This document shows, one piece after another, positions 11,565 through 23,630 of a stretch of 64,000 nt of DNA. Origin of the DNA: Paracentrotus lividus (lineage: Eukaryota; Echinodermata; Echinoidea; Camarodonta; Echinidae); contig CALNVZ010003426.1 of NCBI GenBank assembly GCA_940671915.1, forward strand, positions 26,699,738 to 26,763,737. The letters run 5' to 3'. Below the pieces are notes generated by a model. The model was not told the DNA's origin, made no database searches, and saw only the letters and a program-made list of their open reading frames with translations. The first letter of the stretch is position 1; each line of letters starts with the position of its first letter. Position numbers and translations under genes: made by a program.

Positions 11565-11641
11565 GTTGCGCATCACTAAAACTGCACGTTCACTACAGTG
11601 TCAAATAATTACCAAGTATTTTGTGGGATGCCACAAACCAG
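11565..11641 (+). pseudogene. Exon-like repeat, copy 2 (start in gap, broken)
   Basis: It begins at the gap edge with GTTGCGCATCAC, equivalent to VAHH of the open copies. A TAA follows at once, and an extra T near the end (GTATTTTGTGGGATGCC) shifts the frame. The CCAG/GTGAGG donor is intact. Downstream bases (GAGGAGTTA/GAGGAGTAA, then ACCT(G/C)TTTTGTAG) match those after copy 1. Confidence 0.6.
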
Positions 11642-12660
11642 GTGAGGAGTAAGCCACCTCTTTTGTAGCAATTATAAGAGAAAGAAGCAAAGGATACAGT
11701 GATCATACACCATTTTGTGTTATGCCCTTGTAAAATAGAATAGCAACGGATACAGGATTTGGAAAAATAAGGGCGCATACTGCATATTTGAAAATAAATA
11801 AGGCAAATTTCTTTAATACGTATATCTTTATCAAAATCGCTGAAGTTCTAAAAAAAAATGATAATAATAATGATAATAATACATTTAAAAAATGCCCCGT
11901 CTTGTTTGGCCACTGCTCCCCTTCACCCTCAAATATATTTTCCTCCCTTTTCTGACGACTAATATTTTCAAGCTCTTGTCAAAGAAGTTGAGTCTGCAAC
12001 ACATTTTTCAGGAACTTGAGTAGCATTTACACTTTTCCAGCGATTCACACTTTTGCAACTCGAAATGCGTGTTTTATAGATCTGTGAACTATATTGCACT
12101 GTCTAAGTCGCCACACTTCAAAACGATTCCGCTGAATGTCATGTGACCCACATTCATCCAATCAATATTATCAATGATATATGCATGTGTTCAATAATCA
12201 TGTATACTAGAACTAACATCAAGTGAAAAAAAAAACATAATTGTTGGGATTTTTTTTTTTTTTTTAATGTCACTTCCGCGCCTAGGACTAATATGCTAGA
12301 AGGAACATAGTATAATATATACAACTTCGAGGCTGAGCAAAAAAAATAATGGAGTCTATATATTCAGAAAATTTGATTTCGACTTCTTGGGTATTTGATT
12401 TCCAGGATATTTTGCTATCAAGAAGAACACTTAAAAATGAGGTGTTTTCTACATGTGCACAATTTGTACAATTGATCGTTATCCGTAATTCGCTGATATT
12501 TGAAATCTTATCTTTTTACTAATTATAATAGATGAATAATACCCTTTTGATTGACAACTAATAGTTGATGGTCTGGAAGTTATTTTTTTTTTTTTTTTTT
12601 TAAATCATTATTACACTGTAAAACACGTTGGTTGAAATACAACTATAAATCTTGTTTATA
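11642..12660. other. AT-rich spacer
   Basis: No gene is supported. It holds short A/T runs, an ATAATAATGATAATAAT-type tract near 11855-11880, and the duplicated stretch 12390-12570 (see 7712-8330). Confidence 0.4.
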
Positions 12661-12788
12661 CACTCTAAAAACTGAAGTGCTAATTTAAGGGTGCTCGTAT
12701 AGTGACTGCACTTGAAGTGCTAAATCAGCACCTGAAGTGCTGTTTTAGCACTTACCCAAGTGCTAATTTATCAACAAAAAATGTTCAT

Positions 12789-12864
12789 GGTCGGTATGGG
12801 ATTCGAACCGGGTTCACCTAGACATGGAAGAGTACCACTGACGTTACCAATAGACCAACGGAGA
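12789..12864 (-). repeat. tRNA-derived segment inside MITE (minus)
   Basis: On the minus strand, TTGGTCTATTGGTAACG resembles an A box and GGTTCGAATCCC is a perfect B box, at tRNA-like spacing. The acceptor and anticodon stems do not pair well, so it is tRNA-derived rather than a tRNA gene. Confidence 0.5.
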
Positions 12865-12965
12865 TCTCGCTAACTGGCTTTAATTATGACAGCATAGTAG
12901 ATGATTATGGCAAATTTGAAGAAAGTTCATCATGCAACAATATGATCTGCTAGCAACCGTGAGAT

Positions 12966-13038
12966 GTGAATTGGTCTAACGTGCTCGTCCGCGCTTCTCA
13001 TGCAGGGGACCCAGGTTCCAATCCCAACGGAGTCACGC
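12966..13038 (+). repeat. tRNA-derived segment inside MITE (plus)
   Basis: TGAATTGGTCTAACGTGCTC followed by GGTTCCAATCCC (B-box variant) and CAACGGAG mirrors the segment at 12789-12864 in opposite orientation. The cloverleaf is incomplete. The pair form diverged inverted arms of the element's core. Confidence 0.45.
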
Positions 13039-13202
13039 CGTTTTTGCCCATTTTTGCTGAAATTTCAGCTCACGTGAAAGTGCTAAAACAGCACTTTGAG
13101 TGCAGTTAAACAGCACTTTGAGTGCAGTCACTATGTAAGTACTTAAAAAGTGCTGATTTCAGCCCTTGAAGAGCTAAAAACAGCACTTCAGTTTTTAGAG
13201 TG

Positions 13203-13690
13203 TATAAGCCGGTCACTAGAACAAGTTTTGCTTAAATTTAAAACAACGTTCGTGAATTTTTAATTTAAATTTTTAACTTCGGTTGTTAAAATTCTAACAA
13301 CTTTGTTTAAAACTTTAAAATGAAGATGTCAGAGTAACCGGCTTAAGCAACACTTTTATTTAAAATAATTTTTGCAGTTAAACTCTAGAAGTTGTTTCTA
13401 TTCTTAGTGGTTGATTAAACACCTATATTGCCTCTGAAATACAGAAATGCGTTCATCTCTTTCCCCTCGGCTAAATTAGAGAAAAGGAATGTAAAAGAGA
13501 CCTTGTGTAATAATTTTTTTCAGACGATGGTTTGAAATCTCAAGGTCGAAGACGAAAATCGATTATTTTGTAAATGATTCTAAAAGATTTTTCTATTTCT
13601 GGACAGCCATGGCATCAGATAAGTGATAAATCAAATGATTAACAAAACGGTCGATTCCTTTCTTGGATTTAATGTCCCATGGGTGGTGGA
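13203..13690. other. AT-rich spacer
   Basis: Rich in TTAAA/TTTAA words (13225-13330). No gene or repeat boundary is identified. Confidence 0.3.
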
Positions 13691-14132
13691 GACGGAGGCC
13701 AGGGGGCGGGCCCCCTCACTTTTTTGTCAGAAAGGTTTATATTTTCTAAGAGGAAAAAAGGAAAAGAAAGTAAAAGCAGAAGAACGGGGAAGAAGAGGCA
13801 AAATGTGTTTAAAATACACTACCTTCAGATCATTATAAGCCAGATTTATGGGCTCGTGCTTCGCGCTCGTAACATTCTCCCGAACACGCAAATCATCTGA
13901 TACCTAGATACAAATAAAAGTTATGTAATTTTTTTCTGCTCGCCGCTTTCGCCTCCCGCCAATTCATTTTTTTTTTTTTTTTTTTTTTTTATTATAGTGG
14001 AGGTGATCTTTAGTTAAAAGTAAAAGATTTTTTTAAAGATGTAAGAGGGAAAATGTGCGTATAAAATATACGGCGCTTTGAGAGTATTATGGAGCAAAAT
14101 TTTTCGGCTCGCAAAGTTTCCTCAAAAAGGCC
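13691..14132. repeat. GCTCGCGCTTCGCGCTCGC-type repeat, left part
   Basis: Variants of GCTCGTGCTTCGCGCTCG occur near 13853, and degenerate forms near 13940 and 14106. Each is followed by short AT-rich text and a GGAGGTGATC-like segment (13999). The same series resumes at 19974-20470, so the element at 14135-19971 interrupts it. Confidence 0.6.
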
Positions 14133-15534
14133 TACACTCTTAATTTCAGGGACTTAAATTTAAATCTAAAAGATTAATTTTTAAGTCTTTCATGGAGTGT
14201 AGGTAGGGACCAATCGATGTGGACTTAAAATAAGTCTTTCCAGGGATTAAAAAAATTTAATCTGTAAAGGACTTAAAAATAAGTCTAATAGATTTAAATT
14301 ATAAGTCTTATTGGATTAAAATTTAGTCTGATAGAGATTTAAAAGCAATCCTGTATGGGACTTATTTTTTTTTAATCCTAATAGATTTAAATTAAAGTGT
14401 CTGCTTTTTAGGTATACAGAAGCAATGAAATAGAACACAAAACACTCAAAAATTAAAGTCTGGTAAGTTCGATTTAATAATGTCATTAAAAATTCATTTA
14501 CATAAAATACAAAATACACAATTTACACGTAAAAATGCAAAAAACACAATTCAGTCATAAAATTATTTCCCTAGCGAGAAAACATGTTATAACAATGATT
14601 TTAAATAATGATTCAATCCTGATTTAATATCATTGGTGCAGATAAATTGAATAATTGTAATTTCATATGATACACAGAATAAAAAGTGGGAACATGACGT
14701 CATCAGTGCATATTCAATATGCATATTTTATAACTGTTTCCCTAAAATGATGCAAAGCTTTAAAATTCAATAACTATGTTATATTTCATCCAATTTTGAT
14801 GAAATGTTCAGTATTTTACTGGTTCAACCCTAACTAGGCAGGGATATTTTGGCACTTTCAAGTCTCGTGCAACTTTTTAGACCAAATTTTCAATGCCTGG
14901 GTATGCGGTTACAAAAATTATCCAACACTATGTAAGTGCATGTCATGAGTCCCCCCACCCCCCCAATAAAAAAAGAAAGTTAAAAAAAAAAAAAAAAAAA
15001 ATTGTACAATTTCAATACAAATTGTGATTTCAGCAAAATATCATAAATGTAGGAATATTCTTGCTTTACTGATACAAATTACTTGATTTTATGCCATTGT
15101 GATCGCATAAGTGCTACCAACAATTTTCACTGAAAAAGGAATGGAAAACAAATTGCAAAAACAATGTAAATACATAAGAAATTGATCTGATATTTCACTT
15201 TTTCAAACATCATAAAGAGTTTTTACACCAAAAGTTAGGACATTTGGGGCCTAATTTAAGGAGCAAAAAGTATGATTTTCATACTGATTATACATAATTT
15301 AGCATAGCATATTATGATCTCCCAAAATACCCAACCATTTGAAAAAAATTAGGCCAAACCCCATTAAGCTCATCCCTGTCAATTCTGATTAAAATATGTG
15401 CATAGGTCCTAGGGAGAAGTCAAAAGCACTTGCATAAAAGTTTAAGTGCAATGGACGAGAAATGATTGCAATAGCATTATCTCGAGCATATGGCTCTCCT
15501 GAGCAAAAAAGCTACACTGACAATAAGTAATAAA

Positions 15535-15605
15535 ATAATAATAATGGTGGCTTCGTATAGAGCGCACATGTCAGTCAAGCATGACGCTCATGGCGCTATA
15601 CAAAA
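15535..15605 (-). repeat. LINE/SINE 3' tail with ATT run
   Basis: AATAATAATAATGG followed by CTTCGTATAGAGCGCAC and later GGCGCTATACAAA. Read in reverse, this is a GCGCTNTATANGAAG segment running into ATT repeats. The same design occurs at 24955-25035 and 36510-36626. Confidence 0.45.
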
Positions 15606-17051
15606 ATAGATCAAAGAATAATGCTACATTATAATGAAGTACAAACAATTCAACATTGTAATCTCATGTAGGGTACCATAGGTTACAGAATGCTGTAAGA
15701 CAATATATATTAATTAAAGATACCAAATAGTATTTAATCAGATGATAAAAAATAACAATAACAATAATTCATGTACACAACATATTATATCTTTAGGAAC
15801 AATAACTCATACAACTGACGTCAGTTACATATCTATCATTTACATATAAGTAAATATTATATAAAACTAATTTGTTAACCTTTAATTCTTGTCAAAGGAT
15901 GTTGATCAAATTAAACTGAAGCCTCTGTGAGTGATTAAACTAAATCATTAACCTTCGCAGATTACAAAAATTATTACTAGCACATTCTTATTGTGTAACC
16001 CTAATAAACTGCTGTTTCAGATTTATTCTAGAAGACAAAATGAAGAAAGGGGAATGGACGATTCAAGGTTGTCGGGTTAATTCGAAGTACAAAATAAGGC
16101 AAGCAGTGAAAGTTTGTGGTAAATCAGACAAAGAATGATCAATTTAAGGATGTTTGAAATTTGAGATCACTACTTGTAAGGGGATCCTCTGTTTATCACT
16201 TTGCTCAGTACATGTATGTTTGATGTCACATATGGACAAATCTCCAACTTGGCAGTTACAACAAATTATCTAAAATGCCCCCTCTGCGTATATCAATGAT
16301 AGATTAGAATGTTTGCCTGCCCGTGATAATGAACTTTTACAGGTCTCCCATGAAAAAAAATATATGCATCATAATAAAATTTAAAAAGCTGCCATACATG
16401 ACATCACTAATAATGTATGCATTGCATAAGAGATTTCATACATTTAGTAATTTACTAAATCAAACATAAAGAAATTCTTCCAAACTTTTTTTTTTTTTTT
16501 TTTTTGTCACCACAGAAACGAGGGACATGAGGATAATTTAGATTTTTTACTTCCGAAATACAATTCACTTGAAAATTAACAAAATTTAAGCGAGTTAAAA
16601 TAAAATTTCCAAGATGATCACGTCACATCCAAATTAATTATTGTGAAGAAATTGGACGAAACATCTCTGGGATCAAGAAGAGGCAATCCACCGGTCAATG
16701 GCAAAACATGCAGCACTACAGGAAGAATAGAGCACTCTTCCATAGCATACCATCAAGGAATTAGATTGGAAGCATGAGAAGCAGATGGTCGACAAAGTAA
16801 GCTATGCGGATTTAATAGTACATGTGAAGGAAGGCATCATATGTTTCAGCTTATGGGTTGGCCAAATTTTGCGCACAGAGGCAGCGAAATAATCGCAGAA
16901 ATGGGAGAGGATGTCAGGATAATTGACATTGAAGATAAAGATATGTGTCAAAAGCTTTAACGATTATTGGTCCTGCGCTTAAAGGAATCCTGTCGAGGCA
17001 CAAGAAATACTGCTTCTGTCCCGTCTCCTTTCCGATGGCAACTATGAGGGG

Positions 17052-19698
17052 CTACCTGTATTTCTCCTTGATCTGATCTATGGCTTCACGGATGTTTGTT
17101 CCTTCCTGTAATTAGAATTTGAAAACATGTTGAAATAAATGACAACATTTTCCTTCATCCTGCTCAATTTACAGACATCAACCTATTTAAAGAGGAAGTT
17201 TTCTTAATGGGGTATATTTAAGTGTGGGTGGCATTTCAGACAACAATATGAATGTCGGTAATAAAAATGCATAGCATAAAAGGTTACCAAGACCCCCTAA
17301 AAGATCCATTTACCTCATCACAACTCCCAATATGCTTTGAGCTCATGCAGCTAAAACTATGAAGAGGTTGTAAGATTGTGTTACAATCACCCTATATGAA
17401 TAAGCCATTAGCTGTAAGTAACCCCAGTGGGGTGATTCACTAAGTAACTGGGAACAATTCCCTACCTATAAGGTCCATGCTAAGAGTGATTCTCAGGACT
17501 GGTATTATTCCCAGCCTAATATTCATCCTGATTCAAGGGTTGGCTAAAATGTTATTAGGCTGTGATTTTATTATAAGCGCATATGAATATTCATGAGCGC
17601 ATCCAATCTGACCAATCAACTCTTAGCAGGGATATTGGGCCAAAGAGCAATTTTCACTTAATTAGGATTGACACTTGCTGTTCACCCCCTGATAAATTAT
17701 CAAAAGAAAGAACCCTAAAATTTCAGAAGTGCAATATTTCAGAATCAAATTACTCACTGGCACATGATGTATCAGGTACTGCACTGCAGATCTGCCACAG
17801 TTGACCTCTTTTGACTTTGGCACCAGCCGATGAAGCATATACAGCACAACTAGTAGTGCCAAACGATCTCCTGAAACATGAATGAAAATTAATAAAGTGG
17901 AATGTTTAAAGACCATTCTATTTTAGAACAGCATTGAACAAGGTAATTTTTGTATCATGTGTTACCCTTCAGATAGAGAAGAAGAACAGCAATTTGCATT
18001 CTGATAATTCATTAATGACTAAATATGAAAGCATTCCCCTCCCTCCCTGCCTTTTTAGGGTTAAAACTCAAAGAAGTTTTAGTTCAACAAGTCGCCAAAC
18101 ATTAAACATCTTCTAATTAAAGAACATCAGATACAACAATGTTTTCATGACTTCAATAAATATATGAAGGATAAATTTGTTGAAAATATGTAATATTACT
18201 CAACATGAATAACTGTTTCTTTCAATACACAGCAATCTGGAAAAAAATATTTCCATGACCTGTCTGGGTCCTAAGACATCCTGAGTTTTTAAAACTATAA
18301 GTTGAATCAGGTTCACGGGATGCGGTAAAATCATGAACCTACTGTTTGTATCTTGGTAGCGTTCTACTACTTGATTGATGCTCTCAGATTCATCCTGGCC
18401 CTGGAGTATGATTTTCTCCCTCAAGGTCGATTGTTTTTTCGATGAACTTTGTCTAGGACTCTTTTTGCGATCATAAACAGCATAATATAAATCCTTTTAG
18501 ACCAGCAAAAGTAAAAACAATCATACGTTCGTTGGTTAAAATTTATATGTTGAACCATAATAAACATTTTGTTTAACTTTAGTTTGAAAATTTAATTAGA
18601 GGGTCTAGATCCAGATCATAATCATCATCATGTTTCTCCATCTCTTACACCCTTACACCCTTAATGTAGGCCTAACTTTAGGCCCTAACTGTTAGGCCTA
18701 GACCCATTTCTTTGCATGTTTGAATTCACTGCCGATTCGAAAACATGGCAACCGCAAACAAGTATCCGCCCCCGCCGCCAGCAGCGCGGCCATAGGCCTA
18801 CCACACACACATATTGTCATTGCAATATTTTTAAATTGGATGTGAATTTATAAAGCATGAATAAATAATAGACTAGGTCTTAGGCCTACTATGCCATGGG
18901 TCCTAAATCATCGATTTTTAGACTGATAAAGCCATGGAAAAAGAGTGAACTAACTTTAGTTGCTTATCGCTCGAGTAGGCCTAGATCTAGATTCTAGTCT
19001 AACGTTAGATCTAACGTTAGATCTTAATGTCAATGACTGGTAGAATCTAGGGATCTAGACCCTAATTTCATTTTTGCATATTATAGAAGCGTAGAAAGTC
19101 CACGGTCAAATTTCTATTAGTTTGTGGAAGTGCATGTATCGCATACCGCGGCTGTAAATAGGCCTATAAAAGCGTAGACTAAATCTACTGCTAGCCCCCC
19201 GGGACGCTGCCAGTGCCACGTACTTTCCCAGTTGTCCGGACGGATTGTGTGTCCGGACAGACGATTTTGACCAGCCATTTGAAAATGTTTACAAGCAATC
19301 TTTGTGTAGTTTTTGCAACAAAATGTTAGAAAATATTCTATAGATCAAATATTGATAAGGATAAGCATTATTCATCATATATTTTTGGCTTAATCCTGAG
19401 ACAAACAAGCAGGCTTTATTTTTGTTAAGTGTCCGGACAACCAACCCCCCATCCTACTACATGTAAGTGGCAGTGTCCCTGTACGGGCTGTTGCAGTAAA
19501 TCTACAGCCTACGAACCATCACCCGAGGTATAGGCTGTTCCCAACTTGAAAAAACACCCGTTTTGATGCCATATAATTAGTTATTCCAATAAGTAAGCAT
19601 TCTTAATACCAAATGCACTTACCCTCTAATTTTCTTGTTGTTTCTTCTGCCTTTGGGCCAAGTATTTTATCCAAAAATGCATCCAGTCGACTGGCCAT
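17052..19698 (-). CDS. Spliced gene of unknown function inside TIR element (partial model)
   Basis: Four minus-strand exons fit together. Exon 1 (19698-19623) starts MASRLDAFLDKILGP and ends at G/GTAAGT in phase 1. Exon 2 (about 18493-18343) includes REKIILQGQDES and NQVVERYQDTN, ending at A/GTAGGT in phase 1. Exon 3 (17870-17758) has acceptor TTTCAG and reads DRLALLVVLYMLHRL, then GRSAVQYLIHHVP, ending exactly before GTGAGT in phase 0. Exon 4 (17105-17052) follows ATTACAG and reads EGTNIREAIDQIKEKYR then a stop. Junctions 2-3 and 3-4 agree in phase. Exon 1 to exon 2 does not, so an exon in the 1.1 kb between is probably missing from my model. A CACGTGAC E-box and an ATTGG motif lie upstream of exon 1 (19760-19795). 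I do not recognise the family. The predicted protein is small and helical in exon 3, with no transposase signature. Confidence 0.45.
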
Positions 19699-19973
19699 TT
19701 TCAAACGTTGCACGCTAGCTTCGCGACGTCGAGAAAAGAGATCAAAATTCCGCTTGCAAGTCACGTGACAAAATATCATCGTCTTATTGGCCACTTTTCC
19801 GTTTATCTTCGTAACTTTTTTAATCTTTCGGGACTTAAATCAATGTATTGGAAAATCGGATGAAGGACTACTTTTAGCAATCTTTCAACGCTTAAATTTA
19901 ATCTTTTAGATTTAATTTTTTATTTTAATTCCGACTGAGACTTAAATTTTAAGTCCCTGAAATTTAGAGTGTA

Positions 19974-20470
19974 TGACTGGTCCCTGGCGTCACAAATAGA
20001 TAGTGTTATGTAAATTTATCTGCTCGCGCTTCACGCTCGCAATTCATTTTGTTAAAATGGAGGTGATCGTTACCAAGTAAAAGAAATTAAACAACTAAGA
20101 CATTTTAGGGGAAATGTAGGTAAAAGATTCGGCCTTGGCACCATTGCAAGACCAAATTTTCAGCTCGCGCTTCGCTCTCGCAAATTTCTTTCAGAAAGAC
20201 TCATTCCTGACGTCAAAATGTGTCTTGGATAAAATAACTTCAAGTTATTAGAAGCCAAAGTTTTCGATTCGCGCTTCGCGCTCGCAAATCTCGCAAAAAT
20301 CAATTTACCGATTCCTTACTTCCAAATAACTAATGTAATATTAAACTTTCTGCTCACGCTTTGCGCTCTCGTAAATGGTTTGCTCATTCAGTAAAGGCTC
20401 AATTTTTTCCATATTTTAACACCCACCCTGTGTGACTCCCCCCTCATCCCCCCTCCTCCCTCCCCGAGTA
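19974..20470. repeat. GCTCGCGCTTCGCGCTCGC-type repeat, right part
   Basis: Four spaced variants of CTCGCGCTTCGCGCTCGCAA occur (near 20020, 20162, 20270 and 20347), roughly 75-140 bases apart. They are separated by AT-rich text with AAAGACTCATTCCTGACGTC-like words. Inverted relatives occur near 35085 and 35250. The motif is internally palindromic. Confidence 0.6.
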
Positions 20471-21660
20471 AAAAACCCCGAATATTTGGGCCGGATATGT
20501 TTGTGAATTATTTTAGAACTTGGCCCCTCCTTTTACTTTTAGTAATTAATTAATTTTCCTTATGCATAGAAGATGTATATTACCTATTAAAATCATGCCT
20601 CGGAACATTTCACTTCTTAATCAAAATAAATATGTAATTATCTCGCTAGTTCTTAATGTTGATAATGGTGCATTAAAGGATATACATTGCAAATAATTCG
20701 ATGGGCTCCCATAAAATCCGTTCGTTAGGTATAAATGTGTTACCCTATAAATTCCTAAGTATTTTGATCATTCACAGGCCCAAGGGGAAGGGCACATTGT
20801 GCTCCCCCCCCCCCCTCCATAATTATCGATTTATTTGAGTGAACACTTTGAATTGAGATTAGAGCAACTAAAGTTATACAACTTGGTATAACAGGAATTT
20901 CTCAAAGTTATCGTATAGGGGCGCTATTTGCAGTTACATAAATAAATAAATGGAAAATGCACACAATCTTAATTAAATCCTTTTGACTCTCCAAAATCAC
21001 AGTTTTATGATGGAGACTGATACAAATATGTTTTTGATGATTCATTCATTATTCATTCCTCTATTTGAAATGTGTAAGGTTACCAAAATAGGGGCGTTTT
21101 ATGCTCTTAAATACGAAATTTCATTTTCACCACATGAGTGCGCTTTGGGTAATCATCCAAAATAATTCAATTTTAACTGTTTTTATGTACAAATTGTTAC
21201 TGTTTAGCAATGCAAAGTGATTGTAAAATAAGTAAAGATAATATTCTGCGAATTTCAAAGGCTTTATTTGTTTCGAAAATCTGAAATGTGAAAAAATATT
21301 AATTAGCCTAGATATTTTTATTTTTATTTTTCTATATATATATTTTACTATTGCTTTCGCATCATTTTTGCATAGTATGAAAAGTAACAAAATCAAAAGG
21401 AGAAAAGTGGTATTTAGTTTTGAATTTTATTGCAATTCAATTGTAATTAAGAAACCCTATTAAAACAACTTTAATATTGTTAATAACTATGAATACAAAA
21501 ATAAAATGAGTCACAAAGTTTGGTGGAAAATAATCCAAGCGTATACAAATAGCGTATTACAAAAAAAAATAATGATAATAAAAAGAACAAGGTAAAAAAC
21601 AAACACATTTATTGTGATTATGATATTAGCGGTTGAAGTATATTACATTTTTTAATATAA
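20471..21660. other. AT-rich spacer
   Basis: No gene or element boundary is supported. There is a C run at 20802-20814, AAATAAATAAATGG near 20940, and otherwise simple AT-rich text. Confidence 0.3.
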
Positions 21661-21669
21661 GAGTCAGGA

Positions 21670-21774
21670 ATATGTTTATTTGCATCGGCAAGGTTATGTC
21701 TTGAAAATTATCGTCAGCTTTGATACGGTGAGCTCAACTGATTGGATTAGTTTGAATATACCACCACAATCACG
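21670..21774 (+). promoter_or_regulatory. Conserved block upstream of exon copy 3
   Basis: TTTATTTGCATCGGCAAGG, ATTATCGTCAGCTTTGATAC and GAGCTCAACTGATTGGATTA match the blocks before the other copies. The base pair before the ATG is CG, not AG, so the exon here is not preceded by a splice acceptor at the usual place. Confidence 0.4.
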
Positions 21775-21880
21775 ATGACACAAGTGTTCGATTGCGCGTA
21801 CAGGGTTGCGCACCACAGAGGCTGCACGTTTGATACAAGATCTTTTAAACACCAAGTATTCATTTGATGCCAGAAACCAG
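21775..21880 (+). pseudogene. Exon-like repeat, copy 3 (single in-frame stop)
   Basis: It has the full 106-base length and starts ATG. It reads MTQVFDCAYRVAHHRGC and then a KHQVFI segment. A TGA (21865-21867) replaces the glycine codon before CXKP. Donor CCAG/GTGAGG is intact. Apart from this stop it is nearly as well kept as copies 4 and 8. Confidence 0.6.
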
Positions 21881-21899
21881 GTGAGGGGTTTTCCTCTGA

Positions 21900-22603
21900 C
21901 ATATCTGTTCTACCAGGTCCAGCTTGTCACTAGGTACTTGTTTGTAGTGGTTAGTAATCATACAATATTTAAAACGAAGAAAGAGGGGAGGTTACACTAG
22001 CGAATGTAAGATTTTATGGAAAGGGAAGGCAAAATTAGAAATTAGATTTTGGAATGCCCATATTTTTTCCCGCGTCACACCTGGCGAGCAAACAGGTACA
22101 CCGATTAATGTTCGCGTCACTGGCCGGTGGAGGGTGCGGGGAGGTAGGTGAATTTTTTTTTTCGACCTTCGGCCATTAAAAATGTTTTCACATACCATAA
22201 TATTGGCCATAGGGGTTACACACACACACACTTTCCCCCTTTGTTTTTTTTTTTTTTTTTTTTACTGCATCCGCGCTTGCCCTACAATTTAAATTATGCC
22301 CTTGTATAACCACAATTATGTCTAATAAAAGTTGAGAACAAAAAATGGTCTCATTATCGTCACAAACGGACATATGACTGCCAATTGTTTCGACACAAAT
22401 TACTTAGATTTTACCTTATGCACATTTTTCTTCATTTGTGAGGTTAAAAATTTTATGATCCAGCTTGAATGAATGATTACGTCCAATTACCACCTCCTTG
22501 TTTCAGTAAAATCAAAGTTGTCATCATGAATATTGCAGTTTTTCTCAAAGAAAAGACACTCTTTTTTGTCTTACTTAGATACTCACACCCACACACACAC
22601 ACA

Positions 22604-22643
<40 letters not shown>

Positions 22644-22765
22644 AACTGACACACACGCTCTATTTAAACATCGTTTTGCCTCCCTGGCTTGCGATAGATG
22701 ACACTGATAATTAAAATTTCATTTTCATAGATTAACGCTTCCAACCTATGCGATTCAGTATAAAT
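21900..22765. other. Spacer with short tandem repeats
   Basis: No gene. About 21900-21945 resembles 24885-24920 after exon copy 4 (CTGACATATCTGTTCTACCA against CTGTCATGTCTGTTGTACGA), so it belongs to the duplicated unit. A CA repeat lies at 22581-22640. Confidence 0.4.
22581..22640. repeat. CA microsatellite
   Basis: An almost pure (AC)n tract with two CCC interruptions. Low-complexity open frames across it are not genes. Confidence 0.95.
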
Positions 22766-23579
22766 AGAAGAGACCGGGGACAATTGTAACACGGGGTAAT
22801 TATTATGACAGAGGTTCCCATACCAAGCAGAATCACTCTACAAACTTAACCTGTGTACAGAACATGCGCATTTCGTTACTCCACATGTTGTTTGAGTGTA
22901 AGCAGATTTAACGGTAAGTGGAACTTTCTACAGCAAAAAAAAAATAAATAAATAAAAATTAAAAAAAAAAATCGCTTTTTGAGCAGGAAATAATATCTCA
23001 CACTACCAAATGTTTTCCTTCTGGCTGTAATTTTTATTTATTAAGAAATTACGTTCCTATGGGCTTGTATTTTGCTAAAGTTCCAACGATGAATATATGG
23101 TCGCCCTCCTCGGGGGCAATGGTAACAACGAGTTACAAAGTGCCTTTGCCCCATACCTAGCCCCTGCGACGCTGTTACAGCCCGTACACTGCCGCAGTAA
23201 CCCCCATACCATGCATATAGCAAGTGGAAAATATAATGTTAATGAGTCAAGCTTTGTCATATTTTATTATGATTAGTTTATGTGGCTAATGTTGTTAAAA
23301 TCTTGGATGTGTCAATTGCATAGCTTTGATAAAGAAAATCAAAATTTCATGTGTTACAATCGCCCCATGGGTGTGTTACAATTGCCCCGTGTTCTGGGGA
23401 AATTGTAACACTCGACCTCTTTTTTTGAAATGATAATGGCTTCAAAATTGTTTTACTTAACCAATACCTATTCATATGTCGAGCTAAGTATTGTATATTT
23501 CGTTTTATTTAGTTTTAAGCAAGTATGTAAGTCAAATTTAAAGAAAAAAAGTGTTATTGTCCCCGGTCTCCTCCCCTAC
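22766..23579. mobile_element. GGGGAGACC-family element, decayed ends
   Basis: The left end is AAGAGACCGGGGACAATTGTAACA; the right end is the inverse, GTGTTATTGTCCCCGGTCTC plus a CTCCCCTA tail. The interior from 22810 to 22935 is a reverse-complement match to 3180-3300 of the larger element (CTACAAACTTAA, GAACATGCGCA and GTGGAACTTTCTACAGC words). The two are the same family in opposite orientation. Confidence 0.6.
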
Positions 23580-23630
23580 CTTAAATGCCTTTCGGAATGA
23601 CTATTATAGTGTTCATGATAAGTTACGCTT

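Larger units (their letters stand above)
12661..13202. mobile_element. 542-base foldback MITE with tRNA-like boxes
   Basis: The ends are CACTCTAAAAACTGAAGTGCT and the exact inverse, flanked on both sides by TATA (12657-12660 and 13203-13206). The subterminal parts repeat CAAGTGCT/AGCACTT many times in both directions. The central part holds two tRNA-like promoter regions pointing opposite ways (12789-12864 and 12966-13038). The CACTCTAAA termini resemble those of the large element at 14135-19971. Confidence 0.75.
14135..19971. mobile_element. 5.8-kb TA-flanked TIR element carrying a spliced gene
   Basis: The left end is CACTCTTAATTTCAGGGACT, continuing TTAAATTTAA. The right end is the inverse of CACTCTAAATTTCAGGGACT, continuing TTAAAATTTAAG. 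TA lies outside both ends (14133-14134 and 19972-19973). Subterminal GACTTAAAATAAGTC-like palindromes recur between 14150 and 14400 and again before 19960. The flanks rejoin as one unit of the GCTCGCGCTTCG repeat, resembling the uninterrupted unit near 20180. A multi-exon minus-strand gene lies at 17052-19698. I cannot assign the superfamily. A transposon bearing a non-standard gene, or a MITE pair enclosing host DNA, are the alternatives. Confidence 0.6.

Noticed and set aside
10884-11579. Long open frames on both strands over 11015-11564
   Set aside because: They consist of undetermined bases and have no content.
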